Part shown: piece by piece, positions 42,930-53,184 of the stretch | Layout: each line of letters opens with the position of its first letter | Position numbering within the stretch: the stretch's first letter is position 1 | Assembly (NCBI GenBank): GCA_964036315.1 | Contig: OZ038496.1 | Coordinates: 20,374,185 to 20,438,184, forward strand | DNA: 64,000 nucleotides | Direction: 5' to 3' | DNA from: Acanthosepion esculentum | Lineage: Eukaryota; Mollusca; Cephalopoda; Sepiida; Sepiidae | Notes under the pieces: generated by a model | The model's database searches: none | What the model was told of the DNA's origin: nothing | Seen by the model: the letters and a program-made list of their open reading frames with translations, nothing else | Position numbers and translations under genes: made by a program

Positions 42930-43135
42930 TGAACATTGAAGTCAACACTTTGAGGTGACAGGCTGTTTCATGCTAGATGCAATCATCAGGTCACGTTTGA
43001 TTGCATCTAGCATGAAACAGCCTGTCACCTCTAAATGTTAACTTCAATGTTCACTTTTATATTTACACACGGTCTATCTCTGATATTGAGCACTTTATCC
43101 CATAAATATAGCACACCTTAAGACTATATTTCTTC
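42929..43135 (-). repeat. HP1 hairpin element, best copy
   Basis: Arm 1 is 42929-42985 and arm 2 is 42998-43054, 57 bp each with about three mismatches and a 12-base loop. The arms contain 'acattgaagtcaacactt' and 'tgtttcatgctagatgca'. The leader then follows in inverted orientation at 43060-43130 ('ctctgatattgagcacttta', 'cccataaatatagcac'). (TA)n lies on both sides (42877-42928, 43140-43168). Confidence 0.92.
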
Positions 43136-43136
43136 A

Positions 43137-43175
<39 letters not shown>

Positions 43176-43229
43176 CCAAGAGCACTGGATACAGAATTTT
43201 TATGAAAAAAACTAAAATTTAAGCAAGCT

Positions 43230-43640
43230 GTAGATGAAACTTCATGTTCCTTGAATCAAGCTGAGGTATCTTTTTAAGCATCTTATAATGCAATCCTACT
43301 TCATGAAGTGTCCAACTAATTATATTCTTATTCATTTCTGTCCTTCTGAAGTTCTCCCGGGGATGTGAACAGTTTGTGCATTATATTCCAACAAATGGAT
43401 CTAGCTGCTCATTCACTTTATGAGAATGTCCTTTTCAAGGCAGATCTGTACTTAGGCCACATTTTTGAATGAGAGCTCTAATCTACTGATGAGGATCTTG
43501 AGGACATTGGGGACCTTTTGATATATCCAATTCGACAACTATGATGGTCAATTATCACCTCACGAAATTTTGTCTTCACCATTGTGAAAACTTTTCCATG
43601 TGCCATGACCATTCAAGGTACATGTAGATGTTGCATATAC
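43230..43640 (-). mobile_element. Tc1-family transposase remnant (N-terminal half)
   Basis: On the minus strand an ATG at 43582 starts MVKTKFREVIIDHHSC, then GYIKRSPMS, as in the first HTH of Tc1-family transposases. After frameshifts and stops, WTLHEVGLHYKMLKKIPQ appears at about 43315-43262, matching the conserved end of the second HTH (TLHEAGLH-type). No DDE domain and no terminal repeats were found. It is a decayed, truncated copy of a family different from the other DNA transposons here. Confidence 0.68.
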
Positions 43641-43990
43641 TCTAATTGTTTGGGGGGTAATTTGCTAATTAATCATCTGTATAGAATTTAATCCCAAAGT
43701 GCAATTTGTATCATGGCTCATCAATATTTTTGAAATGTGTCCAGAACTTTTGTCTATCACTTTCTGTTGTATTTATCAATAACTTTAGGTGTAGACAAAC
43801 ATTACTGATTTTTCCTGATACATGACATATTCTATGTCTTTCAGCACAAGTTTAAATCAGTAGTAGTAACAGAAAATATTAATTCCTTGGCAATCCTGTT
43901 TTCAGTATTTTTGTATACCATTGTACAGATATATCAGTATATTTGCATTTTTATACATGCACAGGTATAGAGATATGTGAGTGTGTTATA
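43641..43990. other. Unassigned sequence
   Basis: Nothing recognised. Confidence 0.4.
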
Positions 43991-43994
43991 TATA

Positions 43995-44332
43995 TATATA
44001 TTCCTTGATGGTACCTATAATTTAAGTGCAGTACTAGATTGATGAAAAGGTCTCATTATTTTATTGTTGAAATGGCTAGATGTAACCGTAAGTTCTATGT
44101 TAAGAGTGTCTTCTATTGCACTTCTCACTTGTGGAACTCTCTTCCAGCTTCTTGCTTCCCACTCAACTTTGATATTCAAAAATTTAATTGCAATGGCAAT
44201 TGTTATTTTCTGTCTTCTTAATTCTTGTTCTCTCGCTTTAATAGTGTTTTCTTTTCTTATATTTTCTAACAACCTGTAACCTCTTTGCTTCCTAGTGGCT
44301 TTATTGATTTGCTAGGGGTGAAATGATTAAAA

Positions 44333-44366
<34 letters not shown>
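43995..44366 (+). mobile_element. LINE-J 3' fragment ending in (TA)n
   Basis: Plus-strand frame 44039-44221: MMKRSHYFIVEMARCNRKFY, TSHLWNSLPASCFPLNFDIQ and KFNCNGNCYFLSS, then a stop. The 3' untranslated part runs to 'aggggtgaaatgattaaaa', and (TA)n starts at once (44339-44366). This is a clean example of the family 3' end. Confidence 0.82.
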
Positions 44367-44369
<3 letters not shown>

Positions 44370-44529
44370 TCTCGGATCAGAAAATTGCCGTAAATTAGTA
44401 TTTCAGGGACCAAACATATGAATTCAGATTTTTCAAAAGTTAATCAGGCTAAGATGCTTCCATCTAAAATTTCTCAAAATGGAGGGGTTTTGTTTTTTTT
44501 TTCATTGAGATAAGTTTAAATATCTTGGA

Positions 44530-44965
44530 AATGTTTTAACAGAGTATAGAAAATGCAACACCAAAATCTGAAGACCCATTGTGCTAGTGAATGTGGCTTC
44601 CAAAAACTAAACAAAGTACTGAGTAACAAAGAAAATTTATTGGAAAAAAAAGTGTCGGATTGATATGTGGTATCCATCTGCTTATATAGCAGTGAATGCT
44701 AGACAATCTCCTCATGGATGAGGAGTAAACTGGAGGCAACAGGAATGTAGCTCTACAGAAGGATGCTGAGAAATCCATGGATGGAAAGAATAAGCAACAA
44801 ATAATTCTTAAAAGAATATGCTAACGAAAAAAAGCATTTATACTCTGTGTTAGGAAGAGATAACTGAAATTCCTTGGACACGTAACAAGGAAGAAGAGCT
44901 TGAAAAACTCAGGGCTATATTAGGGCAAGTGAGATAGATCTGACATATAGAAGAAAAAGTGATCG
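44530..44965 (+). mobile_element. LINE-R 3' fragment
   Basis: 'tctgaagacccattgtgcta', 'tgcttatatagcagtgaatg', 'gtagctctacagaaggatgc' (LYRRMLRNPWM in the frame family) and 'ctgaaattccttggacacgt'; it ends with 'gacatatagaagaaaaagtg' after deletion of most of the final module. Confidence 0.72.
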
Positions 44966-45031
44966 GACATCGGTGATCAGATTTACTAATGTTACCGTCT
45001 CTATCCAATGTTGATACCTATATCCAAACTG

Positions 45032-45034
<3 letters not shown>

Positions 45035-45066
<32 letters not shown>
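45035..45066. repeat. (TA)n microsatellite
   Basis: About 16 TA units. Confidence 0.95.
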
Positions 45067-45068
<2 letters not shown>

Positions 45069-45119
45069 GAACAAGGAACAGATAAGAAACATTTATAAAT
45101 TTAACATGTTTTTCTTTTA

Positions 45120-45645
45120 TTTAAGATTCATTAGAAAATGAAATATGGAGGCGAAAAAAACTTTGGTATTTTTTATTTTTGGGTTGTTTGTTTTTCATTG
45201 GTTAAGCAGACCTCATGTGTATCTGTCCTGTCAAGCAGCATTTATGTATATAATTTTTGTGTGTTTGTGCATCATAATTCTAGTTGGTCTATATAGGATT
45301 TGGTTGATAGTGTGTGCATCTAGTGAGCATTTTTATTCATGTCTGGTAGTGTACATATGTTGATTGGGGGATCTTTTGTGTCAGAGTGAAAGAATTTAGG
45401 CTACACCAGTTGTGGATGTATGTAGGCATATCGTAGTGTGGATTTTATAAAAGTTGGCGATATAATAAAATGTGTTTTACATCTGTTTATTGATGGTAAA
45501 ATATTTATCAGGATTCCTTCTGAATATTTTCTACATAATAAATTATTTTATTTTCTAATTAGGGTGACATTTATTAAATCAATGTTATGACCTGTTTTGT
45601 TTTTGTGTGTTACAATGTGTGCGTGTGTATACATACAGGGGTGCT
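45120..45645 (-). mobile_element. Penelope-like element C-terminal (GIY-YIG-type) fragment
   Basis: The minus strand at about 45600-45550 reads KTGHNIDLINVTLIR, the typical H-x4-D/N end of the GIY-YIG nuclease module of Penelope-like elements, followed by LLCRKYSEGILINILPSINR. Similar peptides occur at 53.0 and 60.8 kb. The remainder down to 45120 would be 3' untranslated sequence. The GIY-YIG motif itself is not preserved. Confidence 0.62.
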
Positions 45646-46245
45646 TAGAGACGAAAAAGGTGAGAAAAAAGTAATTGTCTTATTGCCACTAAATCATCAT
45701 AATTTGCCATTGTGCAACTGATTCTGCTATTTTTTGTCTCTTTATTCAGGTTAAAATTACCATCTTGGAAAGTATTTTGCAGGTAGATCCAATTACCATC
45801 CAAAGAAATTGACTGAAAATCCTAATTTAACTGAGTTTCATGGAGGAAAAAACTGATAATCTCATTCATGATCAACCTTAGCAACTAGTAAATTTAATAA
45901 GGAAATAATTAAAAAAAACAGCTTTTTTTTGGATAGAATTGGGAAAAAGGTTTTTTAAATTTCTGTTTTTTCTGGAAATTTCTTATTGCTCTCAGAAAAA
46001 AATTTGGATTTATTAAGTCATTGAGATGTATCTTTGAAGAGCATGGAAAATATTTTTAAGATAAAATATAGTTAATAAAACACTTTGATGTATGTATTCA
46101 TCAAAGGAATGTCCATTACTGATTTTTTTTCTTTTGATATTTTTCCATTTTTTGAAGAATCACAAACAGGTTGGTTGGTTATGGCAATGCAAGAATCCAA
46201 CAAAAAATATCTTTTCAAATTGTATTTTGAAAGTATAACTTTACG
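45646..46245. other. Unassigned AT-rich sequence
   Basis: Nothing recognised. Confidence 0.4.
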
Positions 46246-46249
46246 TTAA

Positions 46250-46965
46250 TTTTCAGATTTACAGAATAACTGAACTGCTCTGGCATATCTATCCTCCTAT
46301 ATAGCAGTGAATGTTAGACAATCTCCTTAAAGTTGAAGAAACTCAAATTTAGAAGCATTCTAATTTTGAGTTCAATCCCTGCACAGGGTAGTACAGAGTC
46401 CAACTCAGTGGAAATAGCACTAGTTTAATTGAGCAGTATTAAAATGAACGAGATAGATATCCTTAAACATGAACATTAGAGCAAGAATAGATTAAATAAA
46501 GGGTTCAGTTTAAAATTGCCAGACCATTACTCAGATTGACAGACATCTGAAGAAGGCCATGAGGTGGGAGCACAATATCCAAAACATTGTAATGAAAACA
46601 ATAATGAATGTAAATAATAACTCCTCATCCTAGAAATTCTGGCAGGAAGAGGCTTGAAGCAAATTAATTCTAAGAAAGCCATGGACTTGAATATGTGAGC
46701 AACAAGGAAGTTTTAAAGGAAATGAGAACTAAAAGGACACCTACGTAAAATTTCTGAAACACATTATGAGGAAAGAGAGTCTGGAGAATTTAATACTCAC
46801 AAGATATACTGAAAGTAGGATAGGCAGAAGAAAACAGCAAACAACATAATGAATGAGTGGATGCCAGTCTTTGGGGACAGGGTTGTATGGGAAAGAGTCA
46901 AGAATTACTTAAAGCTACAAGTGACATGAAGCCATGTCCTGAAGGGTTATATTACATAAAAGAAG
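46250..46965 (+). mobile_element. LINE-R 3' fragment interrupted by SINE-B
   Basis: The left part 46265-46340 ('cctcctatatagcagtgaat', 'gacaatctccttaaagt') and the right part 46645-46965 ('ggaagaggcttgaagcaa', 'gtgagcaacaaggaagtttt', 'cacattatgaggaaagagag', 'catgtcctgaagggttatat') are the two sides of one LINE-R fragment. The SINE-B at 46345-46640 lies between 'gttgaagaaa' and 'ggcttgaagcaa'. Confidence 0.76.
46345..46645 (+). mobile_element. SINE-B copy inserted in LINE-R
   Basis: The partial tRNA-like head retains 'attttgagttcaatccctgc' (B-box region). The body has 'tagattaaataaagggttca' and 'catctgaagaaggccatgag', and the terminus 'tgaatgtaaataataactcc'. Confidence 0.7.
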
Positions 46966-46969
46966 TTAA

Positions 46970-47160
46970 ACAACCTGATACTCTTAATAATTATTCACAG
47001 ATTTATCTTTCATCTCATCACTGATGCTTTTTATTACACTGCTTGAGTTATTTTATGCTCAACAACTATTAAGTATTATTTAGGATTACTTTCAGGATAG
47101 TTTATCTTCATCTTACTATTGTTGTTTTTTTATTGCAATCTACAGGTTTGGTTTCATTCT
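46970..47160. other. Unassigned spacer before the 83-bp array
   Basis: AT-rich; 'caacaactattaagtatta' hints at decayed relatives of the array unit. Confidence 0.4.
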
Positions 47161-48145
47161 GTGACTATTAAGTATTCACTTCATGAATTTCAGTTGATTT
47201 GAGCTTTCATATTGCCTTTTATAACAGTGTTCAGCTTGATTTATATTCCATGACTATTAAATATTCACTATGATGAATTTCAGTTGATTTGAGCATTCAG
47301 CATATTTCTCTTGCTTTTTGTAAGTGTTCACCTTATTTTATATACTATTCATATGATGAATTTCAGTTGATTTGAGCATTCAGCATATTTCTCTTGCTTT
47401 TTGTAAGTGTTCACCTTATTTTATATACTATTCATATGATGAATTTCAGTTGATTTGAGCATTCAGCATATTTCTCTTGCTTTTTGTAAGTGTTCACCTT
47501 ATTTTATATACTATTCATATGATGAATTTCAGTTGATTTGAGCATTCAGCATATTTCTCTTGCTTTTTGTAAGTGTTCACCTTATTTTATATACTATTCA
47601 TATGATGAATTTCAGTTGATTTGAGCATTCAGCATATTTCTCTTGCTTTTTGTAAGTGTTCACCTTATTTTATATACTATTCATATGATGAATTTCAGTT
47701 GATTTGAGCATTCAGCATATTTCTCTTGCTTTTTGTAAGTGTTCACCTTATTTTATATACTATTCATATGATGAATTTCAGTTGATTTGAGCATTCAGCA
47801 TATTTCTCTTGCTTTTTGTAAGTGTTCACCTTATTTTATATACTATTCATATGATGAATTTCAGTTGATTTGAGCATTCAGCATATTTCTCTTGCTTTTT
47901 GTAAGTGTTCACCTTATTTTATATACTATTCATATGATGAATTTCAGTTGATTTGAGCATTCAGCATATTTCTCTTGCTTTTTGTAAGTGTTCACCTTAT
48001 TTTATATACTATTCATATGATGAATTTCAGTTGATTTGAGCATTCAGCATATTTCTCTTGCTTTTTGTAAGTGTTCACCTTATTTTATATACTATTCATA
48101 TGATGAATTTCAGTTGAGCTTTCATCTGACTCTTCTTTTTTTCTT
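47161..48145 (+). repeat. 83-bp tandem array: ten identical units plus diverged flanking copies
   Basis: 'gaatttcagttgatttgagc' recurs at 47275, 47358, 47441, 47524, 47607, 47690, 47773, 47856, 47939 and 48022, with the start of the next at 48105: exactly 83 bp each time, and I see no differences between the ten complete units. A diverged copy (about 90 bp; starts at 47185) precedes the array. The sequence after it ('gaatttcagttgagctttca') matches that diverged copy rather than the array, so the homogeneous part expanded inside an older repeat. No long open frame. Confidence 0.95.
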
Positions 48146-48283
48146 AGGAAAACGTTCAGACTTTGACTTTTTATGACTATTATTTAAACAGCATCGTTTG
48201 GAAATAAAAAATAACTTCTGACAAACTTGAATAATAAATTCTTAGTTTAATTTAGTTTTTCCTTCTGCTTGTGCTGTTAGGCA

Positions 48284-48960
48284 TCATGGACAGACACAGT
48301 CATCTATCATTGGCAAGACAAGTGGCCTGGAGGAGAGATATCTCATGGGCTCTGAGAATGTCTGCCAGAGTCGCTTCAGTGTCTTCTTGGTTTGCCTCTT
48401 GCTCTCCAGCCAGAGTACCTGAGGGTGCAAGCTCATAGGGATGGTTGATTGATAGGCATATGAATGACGTGTCTGAACCACTTGATCCTCTGTTGCTTGA
48501 TATTTTGTATGATTGGTATTGCTCCTATCTCTTATTGCCTCATTCCTGATCTTGTCACACCTGGTTTGTTCGCCTCTTCCCTCAGGCATTTCATGTCACA
48601 AGTGATCAGTTTCTACTCAAGGGTTTTTGTTAGGGGCCATGTCTGACACTGGTATGTCATCGTTGGTAGGAAAATGGCATTGATGAGATTTACCTTGGTG
48701 CTCATGGAAATGCTAGGATGTCTTAGAAGAGGAGCAAGTTGGTAACTGACTGCATTGGCTTTTTGAAATCTGGTCTCAATTTCTCTGTCTAGTTTGCCGT
48801 TTTCAGTAAATATTTGATATTCACTGGTTTGCTTTAGCTGGGTCCCATTGATGTTAATGTCTAGTTTTTCTGGTCTCTTGCTGATGGTCATGACCTCGGT
48901 GTGATCCTGTTGTTGTTCATCATTGCCTGATCATCAGCAAATTTATAGAATTTAGAGAGA
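48284..48960 (-). mobile_element. Non-LTR reverse transcriptase fragment, third family, frameshifted
   Basis: On the minus strand from about 48957: KFYKFADDQAMM contains RT motif C (FADD). After a deletion come EVMTISKRPEKLDININGTQ, EYQIFTENGKLDREIETR, KANAVSYQLAPLLRHPSI and MTYQCQTWPLTK (48891-48613). In a second frame follow TRCDKIRNEAIRD, TEDQVVQTRHSYAYQS and ESKRQTKKTLKRLW (48589-48284). The order RT palm, thumb, then the CQTW..TK and DKIRNEAIR regions is that of RTE/CR1-type ORF2 C-termini. At least two frameshifts and one deletion. Confidence 0.82.
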
Positions 48961-49154
48961 ATAAATTCTTAAATTGTCAAATAAGTTATTGTGGATATTT
49001 TAAATAAAATCAAATATAAGCTGAAATTCACACAGTATATTTATCATTGAAATATATCCTGAAAATTGTATCAACATTAGTTGGTTAATATTAATTTTAT
49101 TGCTAAAACATTGACTAGAATAATCAAATCAAAAAAAGTTGTTTAATCTTTGTC

Positions 49155-49310
49155 TTTTGTTTTTAATCAAATCCACAAGTAAAGCCACCAAGATGCAAGG
49201 AATTGCTGGGTGTAGAAGAGTTAGAAACAGGAACATTGCTAAAGAGCAAGAACAGAGGAGCACAGCAGATAGCTATTGATATTGCCATTAAATTTTTGTA
49301 GCTTTTCTAT
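49155..49310 (-). mobile_element. LINE-J 3' terminal fragment
   Basis: 'agtaaagccaccaagatgca', 'aggaattgctgggtgtagaa' and 'attgctaaagagcaagaaca' are the complement of the LINE-J 3' end. Confidence 0.7.
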
Positions 49311-50155
49311 AGCAGAAATACTTGGACAAAGCATGTTCTTAAGAACAACCTTTTTATTAATAATTTACAAGAGAAAATAAAAGCAACTTAGCTACATATC
49401 ATCTTTGACATAGGGAGATATTTTTTGAGACATGCTTGAAGAAAAAAGAAGTCAGCCTTCTATATCATTCAAATACAATTATTCTATTACAAAATGAATT
49501 CTGACATCAAATATTATCTTTATTCAACACTTTTTTCAAACTAGTACCTTCATTTTTGTTGTTTTTACCATATTTCAACTATGTCCTTCAAATTTCTTTG
49601 GGTTATAATGCCTCTTGTAGTCTGAGTATTTTTTTCTGCTGTCTAAACAAGAACACTAATTTTTTTGCTAAAGATTTCCATATGAAGGGTTAATATTGTA
49701 AGTCCAATTCTTTGAGAAAAACAGTTTTTCTCTTTTTGAGTCACATTTGAAGATTCCCTCCCTCACACAAAACTTAGGTACTTGGTTCTCTGACTTTTTC
49801 TACATTGTGAGGCTTTGTTAAGAAGATGAAAATGATAAAATACTAAGTCACCTGCAGAGACCACCAGAGGCAAAATCAACCCAAGGAGGGCTAAAGAAAC
49901 TTATAAGCTAAAACATTGTGAAAAAAAAACAACAAAGATAAAGATCCCATTATTATTAATTTTTGATTAGTTTTCCTTTATTTCTATTTCTTGTACAAAA
50001 AAAATGTGTTAAACTTGATGAACCTCCTGATTTTTATCTTGCTATGTTTGATGTCTGGCTTTTTCATACAATATGGGAATTCTGTGACTGTGAGGAGAGA
50101 AGACACTGGGAATCAAGCTGAAGTCAGAAATGAGAAAAGAATAAAGAAAAATATT
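49311..50155. other. Unassigned AT-rich sequence
   Basis: About 0.85 kb with no recognised repeat or coding pattern. Confidence 0.4.
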
Positions 50156-50158
50156 TGA

Positions 50159-50398
50159 TGTGAGTGGGAGGATCTTGTAGAAGAAAGAGAAATAAAAAAA
50201 TGGGACCGAGGTATTAAATTTAGAGGAAGAATTTATTCGAGAAAGAAGAGTTTAAAGAAAAAGTTACATGTGTTTCAAATAAAAGAGTTTGTTGAATTAA
50301 AAAGTGAAAAAGAATTATTGAGAAAGAATAAGACAGAGAAAAAGTTGATATCAAAACAAGAAAGTAAGTCAGAAACTAAAATGAACACAAACAAATAA
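50159..50398 (+). other. ATG-less open frame of 79 codons, lysine/glutamate-rich
   Basis: The frame opens after a TGA at 50156-50158 and ends at TAA 50396-50398. Peptide pieces include DLVEEREIKKWDRGIKFRG, SLKKKLHVFQIKEFVELK and SEKELLRKNKTEKKL; the only ATG is five codons before the stop. The plus strand here is very purine-rich, which by itself removes many stop codons, so this may be chance. The alternating charged composition could form a coiled coil. It could be a terminal exon or a transposon ORF fragment; I recognise no family. Confidence 0.2.
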
Positions 50399-50830
50399 TT
50401 CAAAATATCATGATATCAAATTAGATATCCGTAACCTTTGAATTTGATCTTACCCCACTGCAGCCATATTCTGATTTTCGAGTGAGATATGATGCCATGA
50501 TCTTGTCTCTGGGTAGGATGCAGCAAACCACAATACAAGTTTGGCCCTGGGGATTCTGACTCTGAAGCAACATCTCCTTCAGTGAAGATGGTAATAATGG
50601 GCCATGAGATCAGACGAGTTTGATTACAGTTGCATTATAACAAATCATCTTTTTAAACTCCATGTTTAAAGAAATAAAAGCAAAGTCATGAGATTAAATA
50701 AGGAAGAACATTTCCATTTGTCTGAAAATCAGTGTGCACAAAATCTAGAAAAAATTTTTTATTGAAATAAATTATTCTACTTTTGTCTTCATAAATTATA
50801 TCTATATTCATTACTTCAAACGTTATAAAA
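50399..50830. other. Unassigned; GC-richer patch at 50.45-50.64 kb
   Basis: 'ctgcagccatattctg', 'ggccctggggattctgactc' and 'agtgaagatggtaataatgg' form a more complex block without a recognised family. Confidence 0.35.
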
Positions 50831-50904
50831 TGTTGATACTCATATTTGAAATAGATGCACCATTTTTATTTTGCTAAAAGGGAAAAAAGAGCATTGCAAA
50901 ACTG

Positions 50905-51175
50905 TGATGGTCCCTGTAGCTGAGTGGTAAAGCATACAGATCAGACGGTGGTTTCTCATACAAGGAAGATGCAAGTTCAACCCCTACCGGAGAATATATT
51001 TTCTTTATTAGAATTTCTTTCAATGCATAAGCCAATAAACATAATACACACCGTTTAAAAACATAGATGCAATATAAACCACATGTGTGGGTGTTGAAGA
51101 AACACAAATGTGTCCAAGCAAGTGTCTGCAACAGGGATTGGCTAGACCACTAGCAAACAGACATTTTTTTATATA
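50905..51175 (+). mobile_element. SINE-D full copy with tRNA-like head
   Basis: The head 'ctgtagctgagtggtaaagc' (about 50916-50935) fits an A-box and 'gatgcaagttcaacccctac' (about 50969-50988) a B-box; the intervening 'cagatcagacggtggtttct' would be the anticodon region. It is not an intact tRNA, because no acceptor stem pairs and the sequence runs on into 'attttctttattagaatttc', 'caataaacataatacacacc', 'gtgttgaagaaacacaaatg' and 'gtctgcaacagggattggct'. (TA)n and (TG)n tracts follow at 51173-51272. Confidence 0.75.
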
Positions 51176-51177
51176 TA

Positions 51178-51272
<95 letters not shown>
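51173..51272. repeat. (TG)n(TA)n compound microsatellite
   Basis: About 18 TG units then about 26 TA units, between SINE-D and the hairpin. Confidence 0.96.
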
Positions 51273-51276
<4 letters not shown>

Positions 51277-51440
51277 GAGAAGAAAGAAGCCACACACACT
51301 TTTGGTTATAATATGGATTTTTTAAATGTACATTATACTTTATTTTAAATGTGGCAAAAATATGGGAAATAAAGTATAATATATATTTTTTAAATCCATA
51401 TTATAACCAAAAACATTTGCAGCTTCCCTTTTCTCTTTAA
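51272..51440. repeat. Long inverted repeat (hairpin), arms about 74 bp
   Basis: Arm 1 is 51272-51345 and arm 2 is 51367-51440. Inner arms 'ttttggttataatatgga' and 'tccatattataaccaaaa' are exact complements; 'acattatactttattt' pairs with 'aaataaagtataat'. Outer 'ttaaagagaag' pairs with 'ttctctttaa'. A few mismatches lie around the 'cacacacac' insertion. The loop is about 21 bases. No coding capacity; MITE-like. Confidence 0.82.
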
Positions 51441-51474
51441 AATATACACTTTTCTCTTGTTGGAACAACCTCTC

Positions 51475-51475
<1 letters not shown>

Positions 51476-51516
<41 letters not shown>
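51476..51516. repeat. (TA)n microsatellite
   Basis: About 19 TA units, flanking the hairpin on the right after about 35 bases. Confidence 0.95.
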
Positions 51517-51517
<1 letters not shown>

Positions 51518-51849
51518 ATCTATTTTTAATCAGACATTTTTATTCCTTTAAATGTTAAAATAATGAATACTCATATTAGTAATAAGTGCCCAATTTTGAT
51601 TTTTAAACGAGAACTTAGTTGGTAACTATGGGCAGTGTTCAGCATTTCAAATACTGGCCTTTATATATTGGCAGCAAGAATTTTTTCAAACATGTTTGAC
51701 TGAATCAAACTTTTGATCTGTTAGTGTCTTTGTCCCTGCCAAAATGCACCTTATTTAAATTATATCACCCTGCAGCAAACAAGGACACTATCACAGCAAA
51801 ATTTCAATTCAATCTAACATGTTTAGAACAATTCTTGCTGCCAAAATAC
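51517..51849. other. Unassigned sequence
   Basis: AT-rich, no recognised element. Confidence 0.4.
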
Positions 51850-51873
51850 ACACACACAACACACACACAGATT

Positions 51874-51939
<66 letters not shown>

Positions 51940-51956
51940 GATTTGTGTATGTGTAT

Positions 51957-51998
<42 letters not shown>

Positions 51999-52176
51999 CA
52001 TACAGCTATATATATATATATATATATATAGTCAATTGCTGATACCTCCTAACAAGTTGACCAAGCAGTTACAAAAATATTTTGTCTAAAAGAAACTCTG
52101 GGGTCAGGGTGGTGAATATATTATCAGTTAGCTAAGTTAAAAATGTTATATTTGTATTAACCCTTTATATGTGTGG

Positions 52177-52243
<67 letters not shown>

Positions 52244-52246
52244 AAT
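51850..52246. repeat. (CA)n/(TA)n microsatellites in two blocks
   Basis: 51850-52031 is a compound CA/TA tract with two 'agatttgtg' interruptions. 52169-52246 is TG then TA. 52032-52168 between them is unassigned. Confidence 0.95.
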
Positions 52247-52612
52247 GCAGATATTTTTAGTTACTCATTTAACTAGTATGAGATCTTTAGAACAGCAAAG
52301 AGAAAAAAACTAGAAAAGTCAACTAAAAAATAGTTAAAAAAGAATCAAAAATAGAAAACTGATATTAAAAAGAGGAAGTTGACAATCACAAGAAAATGAC
52401 AAAGAAAGAGGATAAGAAAATACCTATAGACGAAAATAATTTCATAATCAAAGCTTTTTAAATGCTTTTTACCATATAGCAGCCAGATAAATTCTGAAAT
52501 ATGCTTTGACTTTAATCAAATATTATTTAATGATATCATCTTGCAATGATGCTATTTCTTTCATACAGAAAACTTCTCCATGTTCCTAAAAGGCAATTAC
52601 CATATTTCAGAC
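52247..52612. other. Unassigned AT-rich sequence
   Basis: Nothing recognised. Confidence 0.4.
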
Positions 52613-52614
52613 TA

Positions 52615-53165
52615 TATAAATTTTAGGAAAATCTATGACAAAATGGAAAGTTTTTTCCATGTGATGCACTTCATCCTTTCTGTTTCAATGGACAAAAGCG
52701 ATGTTGATGTGATTACATCTATGGATGGATGAGAGGGGATGCTAAGATTTTAAATCTAATTAACTTTTTTAAAATATGTATTTTGGGTATATGGACAAGA
52801 TGATTTCATTTACTTTATTTTCTTTTTGTTTATGCATTTTATCATTTTTGTTATTAAATATCCCACAATCTGATAATAGAAGATTTGCCAACAAAGGTGA
52901 AATGTTGTAAGAACCTGGGCATAAATTTACTGTGGATGATCTAGTGATTAAAGAATTTTCTAAACATTTTCATCTTAGTAAATTGTTTTCTCTTTTAATT
53001 AAAGTAGCATTTTGTAAATCTAAATTATAGCCAGACTCATTACAGTGAGCAATTAATGCATTGTTTTGTAAAAGATCCCTTTTTTCCACATTGTCATAAA
53101 TTTTCATTGATATATAAATTGTTCTTGATATATAAAAATTTATATATAATATATAAAGCATATTT
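52615..53165 (-). mobile_element. Penelope-like element 3' half (GIY-YIG-type C-terminus)
   Basis: The minus strand at 53100-52975 encodes NVEKRDLLQNNALIAHC, NESGYNLDLQNATLIKREN, the NALA.H....H.DF....I..... region that ends the nuclease module of Penelope-like elements. The 3' untranslated region runs to 'aggaaaatctatgacaaaat' at about 52625. It aligns over its whole length with 60390-60880 (for example 'ttattaaatatcccacaatc' versus 'ttattaaatatcccacattg'). Confidence 0.7.
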
Positions 53166-53184
53166 TTTTCCTAAAGAACTTCAA

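Noticed and set aside
45145..45363. A 72-residue membrane-like peptide on the plus strand
   Set aside because: It lies antisense within the 3' region of the Penelope-like fragment; hydrophobicity reflects T-rich sequence.
47275..48110. A CRISPR array (83-bp array; likewise the 123-bp array)
   Set aside because: There are no unique spacers: the whole unit is repeated. The window is also clearly eukaryotic.
50910..50990. A tRNA gene
   Set aside because: A- and B-box-like motifs are present, but there is no pairing acceptor stem, and the sequence is shared with dispersed SINE-D copies.
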